This document shows, one piece after another, positions 1 through 5,141 of a stretch of DNA of 7,315 nt (within the stretch, counting starts at the first letter, position 1; each line of letters opens with the position of its first letter). The notes below the pieces were generated by a model. It saw only the letters and a program-made list of their open reading frames with translations. It was not told the DNA's origin and ran no database searches. The translations under genes were made by a program, and so were the position numbers. Origin of the DNA: Nanobdellota archaeon (lineage in GTDB: Archaea; Nanobdellota; Nanobdellia; Woesearchaeales; BS150m-G63); contig JAGLOT010000028.1 of the NCBI GenBank assembly GCA_023137655.1, positions 1-7,315 on the forward strand, read 5' to 3'.

Positions 1-550
1 TGGCCATGTTTTTTTGAAGGATATCTTTAGATTTTGAGTTAATTCTAGGGGATTCATGTATTTTTTTACCTAAACCATGACCTAAACCATGTATAAGGTA
101 TTTTATTTGGTTTGCTGCAAAATTATGTAACTCTTGACAGGATTTATTTGGTTTTGCTTGTTTAATGCAATTTTTTTGAACATTTAGAATTTTATTGTAT
201 AATTTTATATGATTTTGATTTGGATTACTCAGGTAAAATGTCCTAGTCATATCTGCACAATAACCATTATATTTTACACCATAGTCAATTACCAAAAACC
301 CCTTTTTTAAAGGTAAATTTGTCGCTTTATGGTGTGGTTTTGTTGCATTACTTCCAGATGCCACTATGGGCCCAAAAGCAGGCCTTAGGTTAAGTTTTTT
401 AGTTTCATATAAGAGATAGACATAAATTTCTTTTTCAGTCTTAAATTGGCCCATTTTAAGAGATTTTAGAACAGATTTAAAGATTTTAGTTGTGATTTTA
501 CAAGCTTTTTTGATATATTTGATTTCTTGTTTTGTCTTGATTTTAGCCAT
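1..550 (-). CDS. M24 family metallopeptidase, prolidase/Xaa-Pro aminopeptidase-like, catalytic domain only, C-terminus outside the window
   Basis: A cytosolic metallopeptidase of the pita-bread fold, expected to release an N-terminal residue preceding proline or to split Xaa-Pro dipeptides. The 183 residues visible show the family signature: the substrate-site segment SGSNATKPHH (H73/H74), metal ligands D89 (in VIDYG) and D100 (in ADMTRTF) with the usual 11-residue spacing, and HGLGHGLG with metal ligand H158, followed by HESPRI. The two C-terminal glutamate ligands lie beyond the left edge. The DMTRTF and HGxGHGxG forms favour prolidase/aminopeptidase P over methionine aminopeptidase. The start at 550 is chosen because a TATA box lies about 26 nt upstream, implying a leaderless mRNA. 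An in-frame ATG at 616 would add only 22 residues. Either way the usual N-terminal creatinase-type domain of about 120 residues is absent. It is divergent from the PRC-barrel gene. Confidence 0.93.
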   Translation of the reverse strand, partial: MAKIKTKQEIKYIKKACKITTKIFKSVLKSLKMGQFKTEKEIYVYLLYETKKLNLRPAFGPIVASGSNATKPHHKATNLPLKKGFLVIDYGVKYNGYCADMTRTFYLSNPNQNHIKLYNKILNVQKNCIKQAKPNKSCQELHNFAANQIKYLIHGLGHGLGKKIHESPRINSKSKDILQKNMA

Positions 551-569
551 ATTTCTTGTTTTATTTTGT

Positions 570-577
570 TTTATAAA
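570..577 (-). promoter_or_regulatory. TATA box for the M24 peptidase gene (leaderless)
   Basis: The palindromic TTTATAAA is centred about 24-26 nt before the ATG at 550. This places the expected archaeal transcription start at or within a few bases of the start codon. No Shine-Dalgarno sequence precedes the ATG, which fits a leaderless transcript. Confidence 0.5.
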
Positions 578-608
578 TATCTTTGTTTTTGAATGTTTTA
601 ATATATTA

Positions 609-647
609 TTTAACATTTAACATTTTTAACCACTAGAAAAGGTTAAA
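609..647. repeat. Iterated TTTAAC motif with one inverted copy
   Basis: TTTAAC occurs at 609-614, 616-621 and 625-630, and its inverse GTTAAA at 642-647. The third copy and the inverse form a 7-bp inverted repeat (625-631 with 641-647, 9-nt loop). The cluster lies between two divergent promoters, where an operator would sit. In such AT-rich DNA part of this could be chance. Confidence 0.3.
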
Positions 648-690
648 TTGAGAAACTCTGCATTGTTATGCAGGGTAGCCACCTTAATAT
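625..690 (+). ncRNA. Possible structured RNA or regulatory hairpins between divergent genes
   Basis: A 9-bp stem (655-663 with 668-676, TGTT tetraloop, one G-U pair) stands out as locally GC-richer than its surroundings. It is preceded by the 625-631/641-647 stem. A competing pairing, AAGGT at 639-643 with ACCTT at 681-685, would enclose the main hairpin. The G-U pair becomes a mismatch on the other strand, which slightly favours a plus-strand RNA. A TATA-like TTTAATAT at about 597 could drive it. I see no C/D or H/ACA box motifs and no tRNA shape. It may instead be a DNA operator or nothing. Confidence 0.22.
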
Positions 691-710
691 CTTTAGAAAG
701 ATTAGAAAGT

Positions 711-718
711 TTTAAATA
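711..718 (+). promoter_or_regulatory. BRE/TATA promoter of the PRC-barrel gene
   Basis: TTTAAATA is preceded by the purine-rich GAAAG, a BRE-like element. The predicted start near 740 gives a 5' leader of roughly 28 nt that contains the Shine-Dalgarno sequence at 756-762. Confidence 0.55.
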
Positions 719-755
719 GTACATATCTTACTATTTTAATATTCTAATTAACATA

Positions 756-762
756 AAAGGTG
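756..762 (+). promoter_or_regulatory. Shine-Dalgarno AAAGGTG that fixes the PRC-barrel start at 769
   Basis: AAAGGTG ends 6 nt before the ATG at 769. A GTG at 760 in the same frame is part of this ribosome site, so the longer reading that starts there is unlikely. Confidence 0.7.
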
Positions 763-768
763 TATAAA

Positions 769-1032
769 ATGGCAGATGATGAAAAGAAATTTTCCAAAAA
801 ATTAATGGGCAAAACAGTTGTAAGTAAAACTGGTAAAAAATTTGGGGAAGTTGGAGATATTGTGTTTGAGACTCGATCAGGGGAACTTATTCACGTTGTT
901 TTAGCTAATCCTACAACTTACACACAAAAAATGGAACTAGAAAAGGATAAGATAGGTAATATTTTAATTCCTTTTAGTGCAGTAATAGCAATGGGTGATT
1001 TCCTAGTTGTTGCTGAAGAAGATATAATTTAA
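769..1032 (+). CDS. PRC-barrel domain protein, candidate archaeal cell-division adaptor (CdpB-like)
   Basis: An 87-residue protein that is almost entirely one PRC-barrel, a small beta-barrel. Typical features are the opening LMGKTVVSKTGKKFGEVGDI (residues 13-32), a central strand ending in HVVLA, and the closing IPFSAVIAMGDFLVV. Stand-alone archaeal PRC-barrel proteins of this size include CdpB1/CdpB2, which act with SepF and FtsZ at the haloarchaeal division site. Other archaeal PRC-barrels have no known role, so the division assignment is inference from fold and size. The highly charged N-terminus (MADDEKKFSKK) precedes the barrel. The gene has its own promoter and a strong ribosome site and ends in a hairpin terminator, so it is probably monocistronic although rfcS follows on the same strand. 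Confidence 0.88.
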   Translation: MADDEKKFSKKLMGKTVVSKTGKKFGEVGDIVFETRSGELIHVVLANPTTYTQKMELEKDKIGNILIPFSAVIAMGDFLVVAEEDII

Positions 1033-1090
1033 GTTTTATGTGTTGAAAACAAATAAAACTTTGAAGGATTGGTTCTTCTTGTTTTTTATT
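1031..1090 (+). terminator. Hairpin plus T-tract terminator of the PRC-barrel gene
   Basis: A 9-bp perfect inverted repeat (1031-1039 with 1053-1061) overlaps the last two bases of the stop codon. It continues after one mismatch into a 4-bp stem (1041-1044 with 1048-1051) closed by a GAA triloop. About 20 nt later comes a T-rich run with six consecutive T (1082-1087). Archaeal termination relies mainly on the T tract, and the hairpin may protect the 3' end. Confidence 0.5.
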
Positions 1091-1118
1091 TCCTTTAATT
1101 TATTCTTACAACGAAAAA

Positions 1119-1126
1119 CATATAAC
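1119..1126 (+). promoter_or_regulatory. TATA box of rfcS (leaderless)
   Basis: CATATAAC is preceded by the purine-rich CGAAAAA. Its centre is about 26 nt before the ATG at 1149, so the mRNA is predicted to begin at the start codon. The bases before the ATG are only A and T, with no ribosome-binding sequence. Confidence 0.5.
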
Positions 1127-1148
1127 TTTGGGTTTTTTAATTTAAATT

Positions 1149-2102
1149 ATGATAAATTCACTATGGACTGAAAAGTATAGGCCAGAGAAATTCTCAGATA
1201 TTAAGGGTCAGAAAGATATTATCAAAAGAGTTAAGGCTTTTGTTAAAATGGGTAATATGCCCCATCAGCTTTATGTAGGTCCTGCAGGAATTGGAAAAAG
1301 TTCTTTAGCTTTGGTTGTTGCAAAGCAATTATTTGGTGATTCTTGGAAATCTAACTTTCTTGAATTAAATGCCTCTGATGAAAGGGGCATTGATGTTGTT
1401 AGGGTTAAAGTAAAAGATTTTGCTCGAACAAAAGCCCTGGGAGATGTCCCATTTAAAATTATATTTTTAGATGAATGTGATGCTTTAACAAAAGAGGCAC
1501 AGCAGGCATTAAGGAGAACCATGGAGAATTATACCTCTACATGTAGGTTTGTTTTAAGTTGTAATTATAGTTCAAAAATTATAGATCCAATTCAAAGTAG
1601 ATGTGCAGTTTTTAGATTCAAACCTTTAGATAAAAAAGATATTTTTAGTATAATTGAGAAGATTGAGAAAGAAGAAGGTTTGAAAGTTAGTGATGAAGCA
1701 AAGGAGGCATTATTTATTGCATCTAGGGGTGATTGTAGAAGATTGGAAAATATTTTACAGAGTGTTTCTGCATTTTCCAAAGAAATTAGTGAAGAAGATG
1801 TTTATTCTCTTGCTGCAGTTGTTAAACCAAAGGAATTAAATGAATCTTTGAATTTTGCAGTTAAACACGAGTTTGTTAAAGCCAGAGATAGTATGTTTAA
1901 GATTATGTTGAATTATGGTTTATCTGGATTGGATATGATTAAACAAATTCAAAGAGAAATTCTCAAGTTAGATATTGATGATAGGGATAAAGTAAGAATC
2001 ATCGATAAATGTGGGGAGATTGAGTTTAGGATGGTCGAAGGTAGTGATTCTTTTATTCAGTTAGAAGCTTTAATTGCATATATTTCTTATTTAGTTAAGT
2101 AG
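1149..2102 (+). CDS. rfcS: Replication factor C small subunit (clamp loader ATPase)
   Basis: An AAA+ ATPase that, as a multimer with the RFC large subunit, opens PCNA and loads it on primed DNA during archaeal replication. The 317 residues match the usual length of about 315-330. The N-terminus has the conserved WTEKYRP (6-12). Walker A is GPAGIGKSS (44-52), Walker B with the DExx box is FLDECD (106-111), and the sensor region is VLSCNYSSKI (135-144). The trans-acting arginine motif is SRC (150-152). The NASDERG block (74-80) is also typical of RFC small subunits. The C-terminal collar domain is complete to the stop at 2100. The leaderless promoter sets the start. The gene converges on the lipoprotein gene ending at 2240. 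No defect is seen and the assignment is secure. Confidence 0.97.
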   Translation: MINSLWTEKYRPEKFSDIKGQKDIIKRVKAFVKMGNMPHQLYVGPAGIGKSSLALVVAKQLFGDSWKSNFLELNASDERGIDVVRVKVKDFARTKALGDVPFKIIFLDECDALTKEAQQALRRTMENYTSTCRFVLSCNYSSKIIDPIQSRCAVFRFKPLDKKDIFSIIEKIEKEEGLKVSDEAKEALFIASRGDCRRLENILQSVSAFSKEISEEDVYSLAAVVKPKELNESLNFAVKHEFVKARDSMFKIMLNYGLSGLDMIKQIQREILKLDIDDRDKVRIIDKCGEIEFRMVEGSDSFIQLEALIAYISYLVK

Positions 2103-2239
2103 TAAATTAGTAATTCCTTATTCTATAATATTAATTGTGTTATTTAATTATATTAATTTAGGAAAAATAATTGGATTGGTAAAAAATCAAAAGAAAGAAA
2201 TTAAGTTAAATAAAAAAGATAAGAAAAAATAAAATTAGC
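2103..2239. other. Convergent intergenic region between rfcS and the last lipoprotein gene
   Basis: 137 bases of very AT-rich sequence separate two converging stop codons. The right part is almost pure A on the plus strand and supplies the minus-strand T-tract terminator. No convincing gene or RNA was seen, apart from a 31-codon GTG frame that I rejected. Confidence 0.6.
2212..2235 (-). terminator. Poly-T terminator of the minus-strand lipoprotein block
   Basis: On the minus strand, just after the stop at 2240, come two runs of six T (2224-2229 and 2212-2217) in nearly pure pyrimidine-T sequence. This is the oligo-dT signature of archaeal intrinsic termination. It would stop transcripts before they run antisense into rfcS. 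Confidence 0.55.
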
Positions 2240-3178
2240 TTATTCTGCTGCGTGTTTTACAGTAACTTGTGTGGTTATAGATTGTTCATAATCATAGTCG
2301 GTTGTTATTTCTACAATTTTTTCATAATCTCCAGAAACACCACTAACATCCTGTGTACAAGTTATTGATCTTTTACCTTCATATAAAGTTATATATCCGC
2401 TATTAGTTTCTCCACCAGTAAATCCAGTACATTCTAATCCTGGAATTCCAGTATTTACATTTACATAAACTTTATCTTCAGTTGCCCTTTCACCCTCACA
2501 CATTGTTGTCATTTCATAAACTTCACCAGTTCCTTGATGGTTTATTTCAAATGTAAATGCAAGTTTTGTTTTTCCTCTTGGGGTTTCTTCAAAATTCATT
2601 ATTTGAATTGGGCCACCGGAATTATAAACCGTTTTGATTCCATCAATAATACATACAGTGTCCTCATAATCTAATGGGTCTTCTTTAACGCAAATCATAG
2701 CATTTGCTTTATTTTGGTAATTATAACACATAGTAGCTAAGAATGGAAATGTATGAGTTCCACTTAATTCATCTACATAAGTAAATACGCCATCGCTTGG
2801 GAATGTAAAGTGTAAAATAGATCCTTCAGTAGTTCCACCTTCTGGATTCTTTTTTGAACTTAATAAGTCTTCATTATTATTTTGAATTAATGATGCTGCA
2901 TTTGTTCCAAAATTTTCAGGACTAATACCACGAATATTTATTCTTGCATCACCAATAGCAATGTCAGATTCTCCAACATTTTCTACTTTTACAACTGCAG
3001 TAAATGAGTAGTCACCATCATAAACTTCTTCTGGTGGTGCACCATCTACAAAGGACATAACTAATCCAGTGGTTCCACCTATAAAGGGTGTGCCACTTAC
3101 TGGTCCAGTTTCTTGACTACAACCAGAAAGCAAAAATGTTGCTGCTAGAATAAATATGATTGAATATTTTGATTTCAT
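2240..3178 (-). CDS. Secreted lipoprotein with two cysteine-bearing beta-sandwich-like halves (paralogue 1)
   Basis: Function unknown. It has a lipoprotein signal: basic start MKSK, hydrophobic core 6-17, and lipobox LSGC with the lipidation cysteine at C20, so the mature protein should be anchored outside the cell membrane. Residues 35-84 (GTTGL, then VENVGESDIAIGDARINIRG) resemble CARDB/NEW3-type beta-sandwiches, with a strand-N-x-G-turn-strand pattern. The first half closes with CYNYQNKANAMIC (C151, C163) and C176. The second half starts at GGPIQI (188-193), carries C227, C250 and C274, and closes with DYDYEQS (294-300). Six mature cysteines in this order recur in the next two genes, suggesting disulfides. 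It is the last gene of the block, with its own TATA box and the strongest ribosome site in the window. Confidence 0.85.
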   Translation of the reverse strand: MKSKYSIIFILAATFLLSGCSQETGPVSGTPFIGGTTGLVMSFVDGAPPEEVYDGDYSFTAVVKVENVGESDIAIGDARINIRGISPENFGTNAASLIQNNNEDLLSSKKNPEGGTTEGSILHFTFPSDGVFTYVDELSGTHTFPFLATMCYNYQNKANAMICVKEDPLDYEDTVCIIDGIKTVYNSGGPIQIMNFEETPRGKTKLAFTFEINHQGTGEVYEMTTMCEGERATEDKVYVNVNTGIPGLECTGFTGGETNSGYITLYEGKRSITCTQDVSGVSGDYEKIVEITTDYDYEQSITTQVTVKHAAE

Positions 3179-3186
3179 TATAGATT

Positions 3187-3194
3187 CCTCCTTT
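3187..3194 (-). promoter_or_regulatory. Strong Shine-Dalgarno AAAGGAGG for the lipoprotein gene starting at 3178
   Basis: AAAGGAGG (minus strand) sits 8 nt before the ATG. It is fully complementary over 7 bases to CTCCTTT at 3218-3224 on the same strand, so a longer transcript could mask it. Confidence 0.75.
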
Positions 3195-3227
3195 GATACT
3201 ATTATCTATGCGTAATAAAAGGAGTTT

Positions 3228-3237
3228 TTTATATAAA
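3228..3237 (-). promoter_or_regulatory. TATA box for the lipoprotein gene starting at 3178
   Basis: The palindromic TTTATATAAA is preceded on the minus strand by the purine-rich AGAAAG. The predicted start near 3206 leaves a leader of about 28 nt containing the ribosome site. Confidence 0.55.
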
Positions 3238-3253
3238 ACTTTCTGTTATTTTT

Positions 3254-4138
3254 TTAGATGTCTCCTCTAATTTGGATAGATGTAGAAGTAGAATCTTTGT
3301 AATCATAATCTAATGTAATGCTCATAACGGATTGGTAAGCAGATTGTTCTTGATTTAAATTTTCTACCTGGCAATATATTCTGCCTTGGCCAGCTTCATT
3401 TATTTTTAAAGAACGAGAATCTGGTTCACAATTTAAATTTAAACCAGGAATTTCTACTTGATAACTATTAATATTGTTTATATCATTATATTTATACCCA
3501 AAAGGACAGGCATTATAATCTATTAAATCCCCATTTCCGACATTTTCAATGTCTATAATAAACCTCATTCGTCCAAGACCAGATTCAACCTGGACATTTT
3601 TGACTGCAATTGGGCCACCTTGACTATTTCCAGAAAAATCTGTAGCGGAACAACCATCATGTTTATTTACCCTAGGGTTAGGGTCTATACAAACAGGGAA
3701 AGATGCAATTGTTTGATATTCATAACATGCAATAGCTTCAATTGGTGTAGTATGTGAGTTTACAGTGTCTGGCAAATTAACACCTACATTGGTGTATTTA
3801 TCAATAATCTTTTTTTCACCTTCTAGACTATATTCACTTTTTCCTAAAATTTCATCAAAAACATAATAATTTTCATATATACCAAGGATATTTTTATCAA
3901 AACCAGTTAAATGTAGTTTTCCACCCCTTATATCATAGGCGCCCTTATTTTCTAATTGTATGACTACATCAACATTGTCTCCACTGTATACTGTAGGTGG
4001 TGGGCTATAGGGTAGGAAAGATAAAGATAAACCTTCGGTGCCTGTTCTGAAATTTGAAACTTGGGTATTACTACCACTGGAACATCCAGATACAATTAGT
4101 ATAGATGCTAAAAGTAATATTATTATTAGTTTTTTCAT
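3254..4138 (-). CDS. Secreted lipoprotein with two cysteine-bearing beta-sandwich-like halves (paralogue 2)
   Basis: Function unknown; 294 residues. Signal peptide: MKK, hydrophobic core 4-16, lipobox VSGC with C19 as the predicted lipidated residue. The mature protein repeats the plan of its neighbours: GTEGLSLSF (33-41), a proline-rich stretch SPPPTVYSGD (45-54), a CARDB-like strand-turn-strand with NKGAYDI (64-70), then CYEYQT (C138) with C150 exactly 12 residues on, and C163. The second half begins GGPIAVKNVQVE (174-185), passes IENVGNGDL (197-205) with C211, C237 and C256, and closes with DYDYKDS (277-283). The GNGD turn and the IPGLNLNC segment are clearly alike in paralogue 1 (GTGE, IPGLEC). 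It has its own leaderless-type promoter 71 bp downstream of the preceding lipoprotein gene. Confidence 0.85.
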   Translation of the reverse strand: MKKLIIILLLASILIVSGCSSGSNTQVSNFRTGTEGLSLSFLPYSPPPTVYSGDNVDVVIQLENKGAYDIRGGKLHLTGFDKNILGIYENYYVFDEILGKSEYSLEGEKKIIDKYTNVGVNLPDTVNSHTTPIEAIACYEYQTIASFPVCIDPNPRVNKHDGCSATDFSGNSQGGPIAVKNVQVESGLGRMRFIIDIENVGNGDLIDYNACPFGYKYNDINNINSYQVEIPGLNLNCEPDSRSLKINEAGQGRIYCQVENLNQEQSAYQSVMSITLDYDYKDSTSTSIQIRGDI

Positions 4139-4161
4139 TATGTAAATATCTTTTTGGAATT

Positions 4162-4169
4162 TATTTAAA
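4162..4169 (-). promoter_or_regulatory. BRE/TATA promoter of lipoprotein paralogue 2 (leaderless)
   Basis: On the minus strand GAAAAG is followed by TTTAAATA, the same arrangement as the PRC-barrel promoter. The centre of the TATA box is about 27 nt from the ATG at 4138, so a leaderless mRNA is predicted. No ribosome-binding sequence is present. Confidence 0.55.
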
Positions 4170-4209
4170 CTTTTCTAATTAATTTAGGATTAGACTAGTT
4201 TTAATTTTA

Positions 4210-5139
4210 TTATTGTAATTTTTTAATTTGTATATCTTCTGATATAATTTCAGCATAACCATATCTTAATTTTATATTTAGTGGTGTTTGGAATGTCCCA
4301 TCTTCAACTGAAAACCCTTCAAAATCTTTACAGATTATTTTTCTTTCATTATCAATTAATTTAATATCTCCTTCTGGAGTACACGCTAAATTATACATAC
4401 CACCATTATGATTTATTTCAACTTCAACATCAATTACATTTAAGTCGTTTTGATCAATACCTGTAGGTGAGCAGAAAGATTGTTCGTAGTTTTCTCTGAA
4501 AACAGTTCCTGAACCTTTATTTTTTATTGTAATTAAGAATGTTGGCATTATATTTTCTTGTTCATCATTGTAAACCATTTTAGTTTCAACTTCCGTTATT
4601 GATAAAGGGGCTCCTTGACCTCCAGATGTTTTTTCAATATTTGGTTCGCATACCTTGTTTTCTTGAATTTGATAAATATCTGCATCGATGCAAACATCAA
4701 TAGCTAATTCTGTTTGATAATTATAACATCCAGTGAAATATATATTTGCATTTTGTTCTAAACTAAATTCTTCAATTTCTTTTGCCTTTATTGTGAATGA
4801 AATTGTTTGACCTTCACCATCTGGCGCACTTACAGATTTTCCACCTAGAGAAAAATCTTTTTGAGTATCTCCCAAGGATGCAAGGTAATCTTCATCTATT
4901 GCAATTTTAATTACCCCATTATTTATTTCATAACCACCATTATTTAATAATTGTAAATTCAATAAAACATAATCATTGATATAAATTTCATCAATACTAT
5001 TTTTTATTTCTAAATCAAGGCCATTATATCCTGTTTTATAATCTGGAATATCAAATCCACCTTTTCCAGAATTTGGTAAACTTACAGAACATCCACTAAG
5101 AAAAAACAGTACAAGAATTAAAGTAATTATTTTTTTCAT
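4210..5139 (-). CDS. Secreted lipoprotein with two cysteine-bearing beta-sandwich-like halves (paralogue 3)
   Basis: Function unknown; 309 residues. Signal peptide: MKK, hydrophobic core 4-14, lipobox LSGC with C17. After a Gly/Ser/Pro spacer comes YKTGYNGLDLEI (34-45), matching the GxxGL motif of the other two paralogues. A strand-turn-strand with NNGGYEINNG (66-75) follows, then GCYNYQTELAIDVCID (C138, C150) and C164. The second half contains ITIKNKGSGTV (203-213), C223, C253 and C270, and ends in LRYGYAEIISEDIQI. It is the most divergent of the three: DYxY has become RYGY and GGP has become GAP. The ATG follows the stop of the membrane-protein gene by 2 nt with no good ribosome site, so its translation is probably coupled to that gene. 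This ties the lipoproteins to the membrane protein functionally. Confidence 0.85.
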   Translation of the reverse strand: MKKIITLILVLFFLSGCSVSLPNSGKGGFDIPDYKTGYNGLDLEIKNSIDEIYINDYVLLNLQLLNNGGYEINNGVIKIAIDEDYLASLGDTQKDFSLGGKSVSAPDGEGQTISFTIKAKEIEEFSLEQNANIYFTGCYNYQTELAIDVCIDADIYQIQENKVCEPNIEKTSGGQGAPLSITEVETKMVYNDEQENIMPTFLITIKNKGSGTVFRENYEQSFCSPTGIDQNDLNVIDVEVEINHNGGMYNLACTPEGDIKLIDNERKIICKDFEGFSVEDGTFQTPLNIKLRYGYAEIISEDIQIKKLQ

Positions 5140-5141
5140 AT

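Noticed and set aside
760..768. GTG start adding MYK to the PRC-barrel protein
   Set aside because: The GTG is part of the AAAGGTG ribosome site, whose spacing fits the ATG at 769.
1271..1522. Minus-strand open frame of 83 codons inside rfcS
   Set aside because: It lies wholly within the conserved Walker A-Walker B coding region of rfcS and has no domain, promoter or ribosome site of its own.
1592..1780. Minus-strand open frame of 62 codons inside rfcS
   Set aside because: It is a shadow of rfcS with low-complexity Ser/Leu/Phe composition and no supporting signals.
2137..2232. A 31-codon GTG frame with a hydrophobic start and Lys-rich tail after rfcS
   Set aside because: The Lys-rich tail comes from the A-rich terminator region. 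There is no ribosome site or promoter, and such frames are expected by chance in AT-rich DNA.
4175..4193. CTAAT/ATTAG inverted repeat upstream of the paralogue 2 promoter
   Set aside because: The arms are only five base pairs in AT-rich sequence, too weak to call an operator.
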